A stretch of 64,000 bases of DNA, taken from NCBI RefSeq assembly GCF_000379725.1, contig NZ_KB903629.1, positions 17,995 through 81,994 of the forward strand. The letters run 5' to 3'. The DNA is from Cytophaga aurantiaca DSM 3654 (GTDB lineage Bacteria; Bacteroidota; Bacteroidia; Cytophagales; Cytophagaceae). Positions 10,301 through 18,298 of the stretch are shown here, piece after piece. Within the stretch, counting starts at the first letter, position 1, and every line of letters starts with the position of its first letter. Made by a program: the position numbers and the translations under genes. The notes under the pieces were generated by a model that did not search any database, was not told the origin of the DNA, and worked only from the letters and a program-made list of their open reading frames with translations.

Positions 10301-12834
10301 ATTTTACCTTCTTTGGATGAGAATGTTTTAAAACGAATGCGTTGAAAATACTCCCGAAGCTCTTTATTAAGCGCAGGATCTACTTTATGTATGGTATAGG
10401 TTGAATCTGAAATTACGTTAAAATCTGAGTCCGCATTTATAAAAGATGCATACCTGAAACAATTCGTATAATAATTATACTTTGTACGAACATAAAAATA
10501 TCCGTTGCTTTTTATTTCGTATGAACAGCTATAAAACAGATCACGTTCTTTTGAAGTCAAATGCTTCGGTCGTGGCTCTGAACGATATGAACCTGCAGCA
10601 ATCCGGTCTACGGGAATAAGGATATTGTTTTTAAAAGATGCATAAATCAATATACTGTCAATAAAAATACTTTCGTTTGCCAAACGTATTTCATAGGAAT
10701 GATAACCGGGTGTTGAGTAAAAGGATTGTTTGGACTTATTTCCCACATCTTCCCAGTAGACCAGTTTTCCATCTTCAAGAATATAACCGGGACGTATGTA
10801 TGTTTTATTTTTACAGATGTATAAAAAAGCTTCGGTTGATGCATCACCTTCTTTTGGAACAAGGAAATAATTTATGCTATCCTTATATAAAAATGCATGA
10901 TAATCATTGTATAAAGACTTATTGACAGTTGTATCAAATGTGCCGGGCACAGACAGATAGTCATTCGTATAATTTGATATAAGATCATACTCATATTTTA
11001 CGGGTACATTTTCGCGCGGAATGCCATTATGCGGCAAACGATTGTCAACTGCCAAAGCTGTCAGGTTTACATTGCGCAATGCTTTATCTTTCAAATCCGT
11101 TACATGCACCTTCACTTTATCACCTCCGCCTGGAACAATCGTATCCGGCATGCTCGCATAGATCATAAGGGATTTATAATCCGGACTGATCACCAAACGC
11201 GTTTGTATGTATTTTCCCTGAAATAAATAATCGCAATAGAAGTTTTGATTTTTATCCAAAGAAGTTATAAAGGTTATCTGCTGGCTACTTTGCTGACATA
11301 CAATTTCCCCTTCTCTATCTTTTACGCGAACAGCAAGTAGATAAGGGTTTTCAATCTGAACATGAATTTTATTTTGCTGAATGGAATAATTAAAGTCCAA
11401 TACCTCTTCAGCGTTTTGAGTATTGTTTATTTTGATATAAGAATCATTTATTATAAACGCAACAGGAAAATTCTGCTGTTCAAAATCGATCTGATATGGA
11501 AAGGTAACAGCTAGTGTATCTTTAACGTGTGAATTGTAATATATGGCAAAACCTTGTTGAGGAGTATTATCTACACCGTAAGGCTTAAACGTGCATAGAT
11601 GTCCTTCTATATGTTCTCTCATTGTAACAGGCGTATATACATATCCAAACACTTTTTTCTTTTCTTCTACAATACCATTGTTCGTAGCTGTGAGTGTAAA
11701 CGTTAAGGAATACTTCCCAAATGGCAGGTGTGCAAGTTTTCCTTTGTATATATATTCTTTTTTGCCTGTTGCTCTGATACTGTCTTTCAAAATTGTGTAT
11801 GGCACATATCCATTCTTTAATGCTGCTAATTCAATATTCTTCGGTTCAAGTGTCAGATAGATCCAGCCATCCGGAACTGCATCGCCCTGAGCATTGGTGT
11901 ATTGAATGTTGATTGTTACAGAATCCTGATGCTGCTTATTGAAACTTAATGATCCATCTAATAAAAAATCGTCCAGCTTGTAATCTTCAACTAAAAAATA
12001 ATTATAATCAGAACTATGGTTACGAAAAAGATATACAGAATACCGCATACCAATCGGCAACGTATCCGGAAGCACAAAATACCCTGTATAACTTCCGTTT
12101 TTATCTCTAACAATTTTCTTTGAGTATACCGTTACATAATCGTAATTGATGTCTGTATATTGAATCTGCAAAAATCTCTTATTGTGAAATATGCAAGGTT
12201 TGTAAAAGCCTTTCATGAAAACCGTATCTCCAATATGATATTTAGGTTTGTCTGTCAACACAAACCCTTTATCACCCTTACGTTCATATATATCTTCCCG
12301 GTAATTCTTTTTACGCACAGACTCAGGAATTGCAGTCAACAGAAATTCATCTTTATATTCAACCGTAAGTTTCTTGCCATATACATATTCCGGGATTACA
12401 TAATAATACCCATTGTGTTTCAGTTCTATCTTTTTCCCTTCAACATAAAACTGAACGTCCGTCAATTGTTTATCGGCAGCATTATGAACCTCTATGCCAA
12501 TCTCACGTGGGGCTTTAACGATGTTGGTTGAAAACTGAAAACTTGCTATAAAAATTGTATGCGCATAATTATCCTTTGAGGATAACAGTATATATCCTCC
12601 TTTGTGATATTTTAAAGGTATTTCCTGGTTTATTTTTATACTATCCACAGGATTATGAAGAAATGCTGTTGTATAAACGCCTTTGTATTTTCCTGCATAT
12701 AATTCCCACGCCTGCTCTTTAGTAACAGCATAGATATATTTATACGGTATGCTTGCAGCTGTTTTTTTGATTTGCTGCGCAAAGGAAATCTGAAAACACA
12801 AAAGAAAGGAAAATGGGAGTAAAAATCGGGGCAT
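7309..12834 (-). CDS. Alpha-2-macroglobulin family protein with inserted beta-barrel
   Basis: An 1841-aa exported protein with a signal peptide (LLPFSFLLCFQISFAQQ). An MG2-type macroglobulin domain begins near residue 195 (DKPKYHIGDTVFMKGF). From about 1005 to 1160 the sequence changes character: GIYGGLNALYTG, alternating aromatic strands (GELRFEYGKTAL, SFNVLVGSGISG), and a terminal strand NLRLNFVLP, as in small outer-membrane beta-barrels. The A2M domain follows near 1240 (YWVPSFSTDAYGNASFTTHY). The thioester motif appears as YLCNEQ with Cys1434 and Gln1437, embedded in the normal IASKL context. Bacterial A2Ms trap proteases through this thioester and are normally periplasmic. Here the barrel would tether it to the outer membrane. 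No penicillin-binding protein 1C partner gene is adjacent. The start ATG is directly before the signal peptide. Confidence 0.8.
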   Translation of the reverse strand: MPRFLLPFSFLLCFQISFAQQIKKTAASIPYKYIYAVTKEQAWELYAGKYKGVYTTAFLHNPVDSIKINQEIPLKYHKGGYILLSSKDNYAHTIFIASFQFSTNIVKAPREIGIEVHNAADKQLTDVQFYVEGKKIELKHNGYYYVIPEYVYGKKLTVEYKDEFLLTAIPESVRKKNYREDIYERKGDKGFVLTDKPKYHIGDTVFMKGFYKPCIFHNKRFLQIQYTDINYDYVTVYSKKIVRDKNGSYTGYFVLPDTLPIGMRYSVYLFRNHSSDYNYFLVEDYKLDDFLLDGSLSFNKQHQDSVTINIQYTNAQGDAVPDGWIYLTLEPKNIELAALKNGYVPYTILKDSIRATGKKEYIYKGKLAHLPFGKYSLTFTLTATNNGIVEEKKKVFGYVYTPVTMREHIEGHLCTFKPYGVDNTPQQGFAIYYNSHVKDTLAVTFPYQIDFEQQNFPVAFIINDSYIKINNTQNAEEVLDFNYSIQQNKIHVQIENPYLLAVRVKDREGEIVCQQSSQQITFITSLDKNQNFYCDYLFQGKYIQTRLVISPDYKSLMIYASMPDTIVPGGGDKVKVHVTDLKDKALRNVNLTALAVDNRLPHNGIPRENVPVKYEYDLISNYTNDYLSVPGTFDTTVNKSLYNDYHAFLYKDSINYFLVPKEGDASTEAFLYICKNKTYIRPGYILEDGKLVYWEDVGNKSKQSFYSTPGYHSYEIRLANESIFIDSILIYASFKNNILIPVDRIAAGSYRSEPRPKHLTSKERDLFYSCSYEIKSNGYFYVRTKYNYYTNCFRYASFINADSDFNVISDSTYTIHKVDPALNKELREYFQRIRFKTFSSKEGKIKIDELKTLDYEAYRKTPITCTYAPDEMYPQKLNEYAALYVQNFFDQNVTVRLTDQTNTVLYDSSTFGRDFRFGVQSGEYIIRVHNKNGDILKEQKINIDKPGYYITSVIPDTCKNYTRGILPTSLYSQTDVYYPTSTMFYKKPYSYSSNRRRNRRRSNSFSYCGIYGGLNALYTGPSESESGYQFGALAGRQFTNHLRGELRFEYGKTALSTSQPYKYSYGKISAMAWCSVLKYSRHSFNVLVGSGISGQQIFDASIRNTALTIPVGVSLKYHIQYIESISIEALWNKSVSGTDYSYMNNGMWEVNLRLNFVLPRRQGRVLCPSNFWGDETTVRTPRYRYEPTDANPGAYSTTTGMAFNEENGFQVADYSAADTTAFISGHTVNKTVQVRSDFYDRAYWVPSFSTDAYGNASFTTHYTDALTHWDNYIIAHKGKKSNVWRYENTAYLKNNIQLYVPRFAIRGDSISAAYHVQSDTAFVVQNSVEGVRLNESIRNDDTYSFYISGVKDTVLCKSIMITGGKQIDGEQRIIPVYEAGNETYTGSYGFLKGDTIVTLQKPDSIIETKIYLSNDLKDIVHIQYQHLMDYNYLCNEQIASKLIGAVAGKQLSGSYNGKYPQNFYSRLKSNINDENLYGWWGRAHTNMSMSAYVFYALNVYYTQQELNPDRFYTNIGARLIERAAANKVDYFTYWLMKESKLPMDNILIKSPEQLTYKEEILKLRIRQLQGDSIKRNEIEQYLDQTILGNASLKNQQTLNSDWYEDELMYLILLHRIAHVHYPDIASRIRVGLVEHGSVSVHTPTYVKALFINEFSTLSTTQKTSAVITYDQVAVNKLPFNKIIKDSLSHTLQIKDAAGLYVVRSEKQIPTTAKAYPDLSIDYVFKENGNMISSLQSGTVVEQVVTMKTIKNCSYVMVEIPLAAGCLLEDVLISNPGLLIHREEFRDKVILYFDKMPAGVYTFTIRQKVLFKGNYQLNPCSVHLMYFPMIQTQTAIRRMKIK

Positions 12835-12948
12835 AGAATATTCTGTAATAATTCACTATAAATACAACTCAAAACTTAAAGGTAAGCAACCTGACCAGAT
12901 TAAAGCGGTGATTTCAATATGTATTCTTTTGTTTTAAAAAGCAATTGA

Positions 12949-13134
12949 ATTGGGATTTATCGGATTGATTGGAAAGTTTGGATTAGAGTCGACTTTTACC
13001 GGGCTGTTGGCCGTTGGCACAACAGCAGGTTGGGTGGTGGTTAGGTTAGAAGGTGTGATCGTCAGCAGTAATTAAATTGGATTGAAAAAAGTCGACTCTA
13101 ATCCAACTTTTCCGATCAATCCAAAGAATCCAAA
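12949..13134. repeat. Inverted-repeat element, copy 2 (promoter side of A2M gene)
   Basis: A left arm at about 12949-12997 and a right arm at about 13086-13134 are imperfect inverted copies of roughly 45 bp. Shared words include 'ttggattagagtcgactttt' and its complement. They enclose about 90 bp that include 'gtggtggttaggttag'. Related words recur at 7184-7281, so the A2M gene is bracketed by this family. No coding frame is present. Confidence 0.65.
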
Positions 13135-13168
13135 TCAAAAAAAGAGTGACGCTTCTCAGCATCACTCT
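13135..13168 (-). terminator. Rho-independent terminator after frr
   Basis: On the minus strand a ten-base stem (agagtgatgc / gcgtcactct, one G-U pair) with a short loop is followed by a run of seven T. It begins 27 bases beyond the frr stop codon and fits as the end of the pyrH-frr transcript. Confidence 0.75.
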
Positions 13169-13195
13169 CTTCATATTTATTTCGAAGCACGATCA

Positions 13196-13756
13196 TTACA
13201 CCGTCATCAATTCTTTTTCTTTCGAAGCAATCAAGGTATCTAACTTCGCATTCGTATCGTTCGTCAATGCTTGTACAACTTCTTCCGCTTTTTTAACTTC
13301 GTCTTCAGAAGCACCTTCTTTCAACAATTTTTTCAACTCGTCGTTTGTTTCCTGACGGATCTTGCGGATACGTACTTTACCACTTTCGCCTTCCGCTTTT
13401 GTTTGCTTCACTAAATCTCTGCGACGCTCTTCTGTAAGTGGTGGCACATTGATACGAATTACATCGCCATCGTTCTGCGGGTTTAAACCCATATTCGCAT
13501 CACGAATTACTTTTTCAATGGTTGTGATCATTGACTTTTCAAACGCTTTGATCGTTATAGAACGGGGCTCAGGAACCGTAATAGATGCAATCTGACCAAG
13601 TGGTGTAGATGCTCCATAATATTCAACCATTAACCCATCGAACATGTTTGGTGATGCTTTTCCTGCACGGATCTTAGATAACTCAAACTCTGTATGTTTG
13701 ATCGCTTTCTGCATGTTATCCTTTGCATCGTCTAGATATAAATTAATTTCTTCCAT
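13196..13756 (-). CDS. frr: Ribosome recycling factor
   Basis: A 186-aa RRF, which together with EF-G splits post-termination ribosomes. Typical landmarks are present: the N-terminal helix FELSKIRAGKASPNMFDGL, then VEYYGASTPLGQIASI, VPEPRSITIKAFEKSM, GLNPQNDGDVIRINVPPLTE and ERRRDLVKQTKAEGESGKV. Length and organisation match bacterial RRF. It lies 51 bp downstream of pyrH on the same strand, the conserved pyrH-frr pair. A strong terminator follows. Confidence 0.97.
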   Translation of the reverse strand: MEEINLYLDDAKDNMQKAIKHTEFELSKIRAGKASPNMFDGLMVEYYGASTPLGQIASITVPEPRSITIKAFEKSMITTIEKVIRDANMGLNPQNDGDVIRINVPPLTEERRRDLVKQTKAEGESGKVRIRKIRQETNDELKKLLKEGASEDEVKKAEEVVQALTNDTNAKLDTLIASKEKELMTV

Positions 13757-13807
13757 GTTTGAAATTCCTTTTATAAATATATAATTCAGTTAATAAAGTC
13801 TCTCTAC

Positions 13808-14515
13808 TTATAACGTAACCAAGGTACCTACGCTTTCGCCTTCAAGTACTTTCAATAAATTACCCGGTTTGTTCATATCAAAAATAATGATCGGCACTTC
13901 GTTTTCTTTACACAAGGTAAAGGCCGTCATGTCCATAATGTTCAATCCTTTCTCGTATGCTTCGTCAAAAGAAATCGTTGTGTAACGTGTTGCACTTGGA
14001 TCTTTCTCCGGATCGGCAGTGTATACGCCATCTACACGTGTTCCTTTTAATACAACTTCCGCTTCAACTTCAATCGCACGCAAACTTGCTGCAGTATCTG
14101 TTGTAAAATATGGATTCCCTGTACCGGCACCAAACATTACGATACGGCCTTTTTCTAAGTGACGGATCGCACGTCTGCGGATGAAGGATTCACATACCTG
14201 TTCAATTTTAATACCCGACATCAATCGTGTATCCAAACCGATGTTTTCCAATGCACTTTGCAATGCCATGCAGTTGATCACGGTTGCAAGCATTCCCATG
14301 TAATCGCCTTGCACACGGTCAATACCCGTAGCAGCTGCTTCGATCCCTCTGTAAATATTTCCACCACCAACAACAATTGTAATCTCTACTCCTTTTTCCG
14401 CAATTGCTTGAATTTCTTTTGCATAACGGATAAGAACCTGGCTGTCTATACCATATTTCTGTTCGCCCATTAAGGCTTCACCACTCAACTTCAGGAGAAT
14501 ACGTTTATATTTCAT
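13808..14515 (-). CDS. pyrH: Uridylate kinase
   Basis: A 235-aa UMP kinase of the amino-acid kinase fold, converting UMP to UDP in pyrimidine nucleotide synthesis. The N-terminal [10 protein letters not shown] phosphate-binding motif, [45 protein letters not shown] and the C-terminal [19 protein letters not shown] are all present. It is hexameric and allosterically regulated in the family. It is first in the pyrH-frr unit; translation factor genes tsf or rpsB, often upstream elsewhere, are not in this window. Confidence 0.97.
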   Translation of the reverse strand: MKYKRILLKLSGEALMGEQKYGIDSQVLIRYAKEIQAIAEKGVEITIVVGGGNIYRGIEAAATGIDRVQGDYMGMLATVINCMALQSALENIGLDTRLMSGIKIEQVCESFIRRRAIRHLEKGRIVMFGAGTGNPYFTTDTAASLRAIEVEAEVVLKGTRVDGVYTADPEKDPSATRYTTISFDEAYEKGLNIMDMTAFTLCKENEVPIIIFDMNKPGNLLKVLEGESVGTLVTL

Positions 14516-14980
14516 AGTTTCTTATTTTTCGATTCGAGATCGGGCGTGCAAGCCAAGGCTCCAAACATGCCAAATCTTACAAATATATACCCATTTTCGC
14601 GAATAGGAAAATTGAAAAGGGCTTAAGAGAATCTATTTTCAAGAAAAATATCAACATAAAGGGGTTAAGATGCGGTTATGAATGTCGTTGCATAGCAATC
14701 CAGTGGTCTGACCACAAAAGATTTGTTTTTCTTTGTTGTTAATCGAAACAATTCGTCGGACCACAAAAAAGTGGTCTGACGAATGCTCATTAGCAAACGG
14801 TAGTCAGACGAAAGCTTGTTACCACTTGTCTCCTATTCAATAACTTTCCTTAAATCACTATCAAAAAACACTGCTGCCACTGCAAAATCACCCAAAAAAT
14901 GTATCTTTATCTTGTAAATAAGCCATTTATTTCGTGCTGCGATCTTTGCACGACCATCACATACAGTTGATTTCAATTTC
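14516..14980. other. Divergent intergenic region between pyrH and the M1 peptidase
   Basis: About 465 bases with no supported gene. It holds the palindromic hairpin at 14751-14784, further 'gtggtctgac' words at 14703-14712 and 14771-14780, and presumably the promoters of both divergent genes. A TTTG-containing word near 14945 resembles the Bacteroidota -7 element, but I could not establish its partner. Confidence 0.5.
14751..14784. repeat. 34-bp perfect-type hairpin repeat, copy 1
   Basis: Two 14-base arms (attcgtcggaccac / gtggtctgacgaat, one G-U) surround six A residues. The identical 34-bp sequence recurs at 22985-23018. Intergenic. Confidence 0.85.
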
Positions 14981-17446
14981 ATGAATTTCTTAAGAAAACC
15001 CATTTTACTTCTTGCTGCTGTTGCTGCTTTTTATTCCTGCAAACAGCAAGCTACCCGTTCCGTAGAATCTAAACCAAAAACCATACAAACCAGCAGAGGT
15101 GCCTACAATCCAAGTACACCACTGTATTGGAATCTGATACACACAAAACTGGAAGTGTCTTTTGATTTTGCAAAACAACATCTGTTGGGTAAAGCTACAA
15201 TCAGCTTAACACCACACTACTACTCTCAAAATACATTGACGTTGCAAGCAAAAGGCTTTGATGTGCATTCCATACATTATCTGCATGGTGCCGAAATAAA
15301 AACGTTCACCTACGATAAAAAAAATATTACCATTACGCTGAATAAAAATTATTCACGTCTGGATACGCTTGCATTAGTAATTGATTACACAGCAAAACCG
15401 AACGATCTTCCAAAGTCCGGTAGTGATGCGATCACGGAAGAAAAAGGCTTATACTTTATTGATCCGCTGGGAACGGATCCACACAGACCAACACAAATAT
15501 GGACGCAAGGCGAAACACAGTCTGCATCGTGCTGGTTCCCTACGCTGGATTCGCCCAATCAACGCAGCACACAGGAAATGTACATTACCGTTGATAAAAA
15601 ATATACGGTGATTTCAAACGGAGAATTGGTTTACAAAACGGAAGGTGCCAACAACCAGACGACCTGGTGTTGGGAAATGAAAAAAGCGCATGCTCCGTAT
15701 TTATTTATGATGGCAGTTGGTGAGTTTGCCAAAGTAACCGACACCTGGAACGGCATGGAAGTGAGCTATTATGTTGAACCGGAATACGAAAAATATGCGC
15801 GCAATATTTTTGGTGAAACACCTGCCATGATCGAATTCTTTTCTACTAAACTGAATTATCCATATCCATGGCCAAAGTATTCGCAGATCGTTGTACGCGA
15901 CTTTGTTTCGGGTGCAATGGAAAATACGTCTGCAAGTATTTTTATGGAAGCGTTACAAGTAGATGATCGCTTCTTAGTAGATGATAACTGGGAAAGCATT
16001 GTTTCGCATGAATTGTTTCACCATTGGTTTGGTGATCTGGTAACCTGCGAAAGCTGGTCGAACTTGCCGTTGAACGAATCGTTTGCAAACTTTTCTGAGA
16101 TCGCCTGGTTCGAACACAAGTGGGGCTACGAGGCAGGATTAAAGCATGCTCAGGAAGATCTGGCAGGATATTTATCTGAAGCAGAAACAACGCAGAATCC
16201 ATTGATCCGTTATCACTATACAGACATTGAAGAAATGTTTGACAGACATAGTTACAACAAAGGTGGTTTGGTTTTAAATCTTTTAAGAAATGCTGTTGGC
16301 GAAGAAGCCTTCTACAACTCACTGCATTTGTATCTTGTACGTAATGCGTATTCTCCGGTAGAAATAGATGAGCTGCGTATGGCCTTTGAAGATGTTACAG
16401 GCGAAGACATGCATTGGTTTTTTGATGCCTGGTTTATGAAACGCGGACATGCGCAATTGTTGGTTGAACATCATGCGGGTAAAAAGAATACTACAGAAAT
16501 TATAATTGAACAAAAGCAGGATACGACAGAAGGCACGATCTATCGCATACCGGTACAAATTGATTACAGAAGGAAAACGGACACAACGCTGCACTCTAAG
16601 AGATACTGGATCAGCACATACAAAGATTCGATCACATTGCCGATTCCCGTTGACGAGTTATTATATCTGGTGGTTGACAGCAAACATGTGGTTGTTGGAA
16701 CGGTCACACATAAAAAATCTGTAGAATTATTAACCAATCAATTCAAATACGGAACGGATTATCTGATCCGCCAAGAAGCGTTTGAGGCAATTGTACAAAC
16801 AGACAATGCGAAAGACAATCCGTATGTACTGCACCCGGAAACACTGATAACATTGCAGCAAGCACTAAAGGACAAATCTCCTGAAGTGCGAACGGTTGCT
16901 GTAATGGAGTTTACCAAACATCCGATGCCAAACCTGGAAACGGTATTTGTTCCTAAGTTTGTAGACATGGCGAAAAACGAACCGAATGGCGAATTGCGTG
17001 CAACGGTTATTCAATTATTAACTTCCTTAGGTAACAACCCAGCATATCTGCCGATCTATAAAGAAGGTTTAAATGCTCCATCATACCACGTTTCAGGTGC
17101 TTGCCTGAATGCCTTGCTTCTTATGAACGATACAGCAACGATCGCACGGATTCCGGAATTTGAATCGCTGAGCAACTCCAGCATCATTGCTTCCCTGGCT
17201 GAGTTTTATACAAAAACAGGCGATCAGACACATTATCAATGGTTTGAAAATAAAATGAAACAAGCTTCGGATCAGGACGTATACAACCTCATGGTTGTAT
17301 TTACCAAGTACGTTTTACAACTGGGAAATGAAGATAAAATGAAAGGAAGTGCTTTTTTAAAGAAGATCAGTGTAGAAAATTCACACGATGTGATTCGGAA
17401 AAATGCTAAAACCTACGCTCAGTATATCGACAAATCCATTAAATAA
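14981..17446 (+). CDS. M1 family zinc aminopeptidase, lipoprotein
   Basis: An 821-aa exported peptidase. The N-terminal hydrophobic stretch ends in FYSC, so it is probably a lipoprotein anchored in the cell envelope. The exopeptidase motif GAMEN is at residues 311-315. The zinc site is H343-E-L-F-H347 with the third ligand E366 (NESFANF), a normal HExxH-x18-E spacing. The last 250 residues look like a helical HEAT-type repeat domain (LKDKSPEVRTVAVMEF, ELRATVIQLLTSLG), as in aminopeptidase N and LTA4-hydrolase relatives. It releases N-terminal residues from peptides in the periplasm or at the surface. A small lipoprotein gene follows 32 bp downstream, probably in the same operon. Confidence 0.93.
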   Translation: MNFLRKPILLLAAVAAFYSCKQQATRSVESKPKTIQTSRGAYNPSTPLYWNLIHTKLEVSFDFAKQHLLGKATISLTPHYYSQNTLTLQAKGFDVHSIHYLHGAEIKTFTYDKKNITITLNKNYSRLDTLALVIDYTAKPNDLPKSGSDAITEEKGLYFIDPLGTDPHRPTQIWTQGETQSASCWFPTLDSPNQRSTQEMYITVDKKYTVISNGELVYKTEGANNQTTWCWEMKKAHAPYLFMMAVGEFAKVTDTWNGMEVSYYVEPEYEKYARNIFGETPAMIEFFSTKLNYPYPWPKYSQIVVRDFVSGAMENTSASIFMEALQVDDRFLVDDNWESIVSHELFHHWFGDLVTCESWSNLPLNESFANFSEIAWFEHKWGYEAGLKHAQEDLAGYLSEAETTQNPLIRYHYTDIEEMFDRHSYNKGGLVLNLLRNAVGEEAFYNSLHLYLVRNAYSPVEIDELRMAFEDVTGEDMHWFFDAWFMKRGHAQLLVEHHAGKKNTTEIIIEQKQDTTEGTIYRIPVQIDYRRKTDTTLHSKRYWISTYKDSITLPIPVDELLYLVVDSKHVVVGTVTHKKSVELLTNQFKYGTDYLIRQEAFEAIVQTDNAKDNPYVLHPETLITLQQALKDKSPEVRTVAVMEFTKHPMPNLETVFVPKFVDMAKNEPNGELRATVIQLLTSLGNNPAYLPIYKEGLNAPSYHVSGACLNALLLMNDTATIARIPEFESLSNSSIIASLAEFYTKTGDQTHYQWFENKMKQASDQDVYNLMVVFTKYVLQLGNEDKMKGSAFLKKISVENSHDVIRKNAKTYAQYIDKSIK

Positions 17447-17478
17447 TATAAACTAGACGACTATAATTAATTCCTGAA

Positions 17479-18033
17479 ATGAAAAAAATACTCTACCCGA
17501 TTGCTCTTTCAGCTTTCATACTTGTTTCATGCGATAAAAAACCAGACGTTGTTACAGATGGTATTGACAGCTCAGCTGTAGTGGTTGAAGATACTGCCAT
17601 TCCGGATAAAGTGAAGCACATCGATAGCATCCCTCCGAATTCCGAGGTTGTAGATAGTCTTTTGAAAAAGCCGGTTACTACTCCTGCAAACAATCCATTC
17701 GGTTTAAAAGCTGGCGACAAATTATCAAGTGCGTTATCAAAAGATCCGCTTAAAAAACGTCTTCAAACAATCTTAGGAGATAAATATGAAGAGTATGTAA
17801 AATTCTTAGCCACAGCAAAACCATTGAAAAAAGATTCAGATGGTTTCTTATATACACAAGGTGCTTCCGCAAAAGGATCTAAAAACGAAGCATTCTTCCT
17901 GTATCATCACGAGAACGATGTATTGTTTCTTGGCTACCAGAAAGGCGAAGAGCGCATCATGCTGAACGATATGAAATCCCGTATGTTCGCTCCGCAATCC
18001 GTAGATACCTGGGTTGAACGTCCGATAGAATAG
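17479..18033 (+). CDS. Small hypothetical lipoprotein
   Basis: A 184-aa protein with a clear lipoprotein signal (FILVSC, Cys at residue 19), then an Asp/Pro/Val-rich linker to about residue 75. A compact C-terminal domain (KRLQTILGDKYEEYVKFL, SKNEAFFLYHHENDVLFLGY) follows. The domain is not recognised. It follows the M1 peptidase by 32 bp on the same strand and may be co-expressed. Likely envelope-located; function unknown. Confidence 0.7.
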   Translation: MKKILYPIALSAFILVSCDKKPDVVTDGIDSSAVVVEDTAIPDKVKHIDSIPPNSEVVDSLLKKPVTTPANNPFGLKAGDKLSSALSKDPLKKRLQTILGDKYEEYVKFLATAKPLKKDSDGFLYTQGASAKGSKNEAFFLYHHENDVLFLGYQKGEERIMLNDMKSRMFAPQSVDTWVERPIE

Positions 18034-18070
18034 TTAGTGATCAGTAGACAGTAGTCAGTGGTCAGTATTG

Positions 18071-18135
18071 AATCGAGACAAAGTCTCTATTTTATTATTA
18101 ACTCCTTAGAACGCTGCATTAACAACTCTAAGGAG
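18071..18135. repeat. Intergenic repeat with hairpin, upstream of the channel gene
   Basis: Contains 'aatcgagacaaagtctct' followed by an imperfect hairpin 'ctccttaga ... tctaaggag' around 'acgctgcattaacaac'. A near copy in the same orientation lies at 20480-20541, and the core reappears inverted at 25196-25233. It is preceded by 'agtcagtggtcagt' words also present after the channel gene. Confidence 0.7.
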
Positions 18136-18216
18136 AGCGTGATTCGTGGTCAGTTGCATTTATTAGTTAACATACTCTTTAATTAAACGACATTGGCACA
18201 AGAATATTCATATTTC

Positions 18217-18260
18217 AATTCCCGATTAGTATCTTTAAGATAATGATCGGGAATTTTTAT
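18217..18260 (+). terminator. Rho-independent terminator
   Basis: A stem aattcccgat / atcgggaatt with a 19-base loop is followed by TTTTATTT. It lies about 185 bases beyond the lipoprotein gene and ends 38 bases before the channel gene, insulating the latter from upstream transcription. Confidence 0.6.
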
Positions 18261-18298
18261 TTCTGACACTTCGTTTTTAATTTTCTTTTTTAAATAGA

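Noticed and set aside
15301..15331. GTTCACC word inside the M1 peptidase gene
   Set aside because: It lacks RTCTA at 16 nt and is inside coding sequence.
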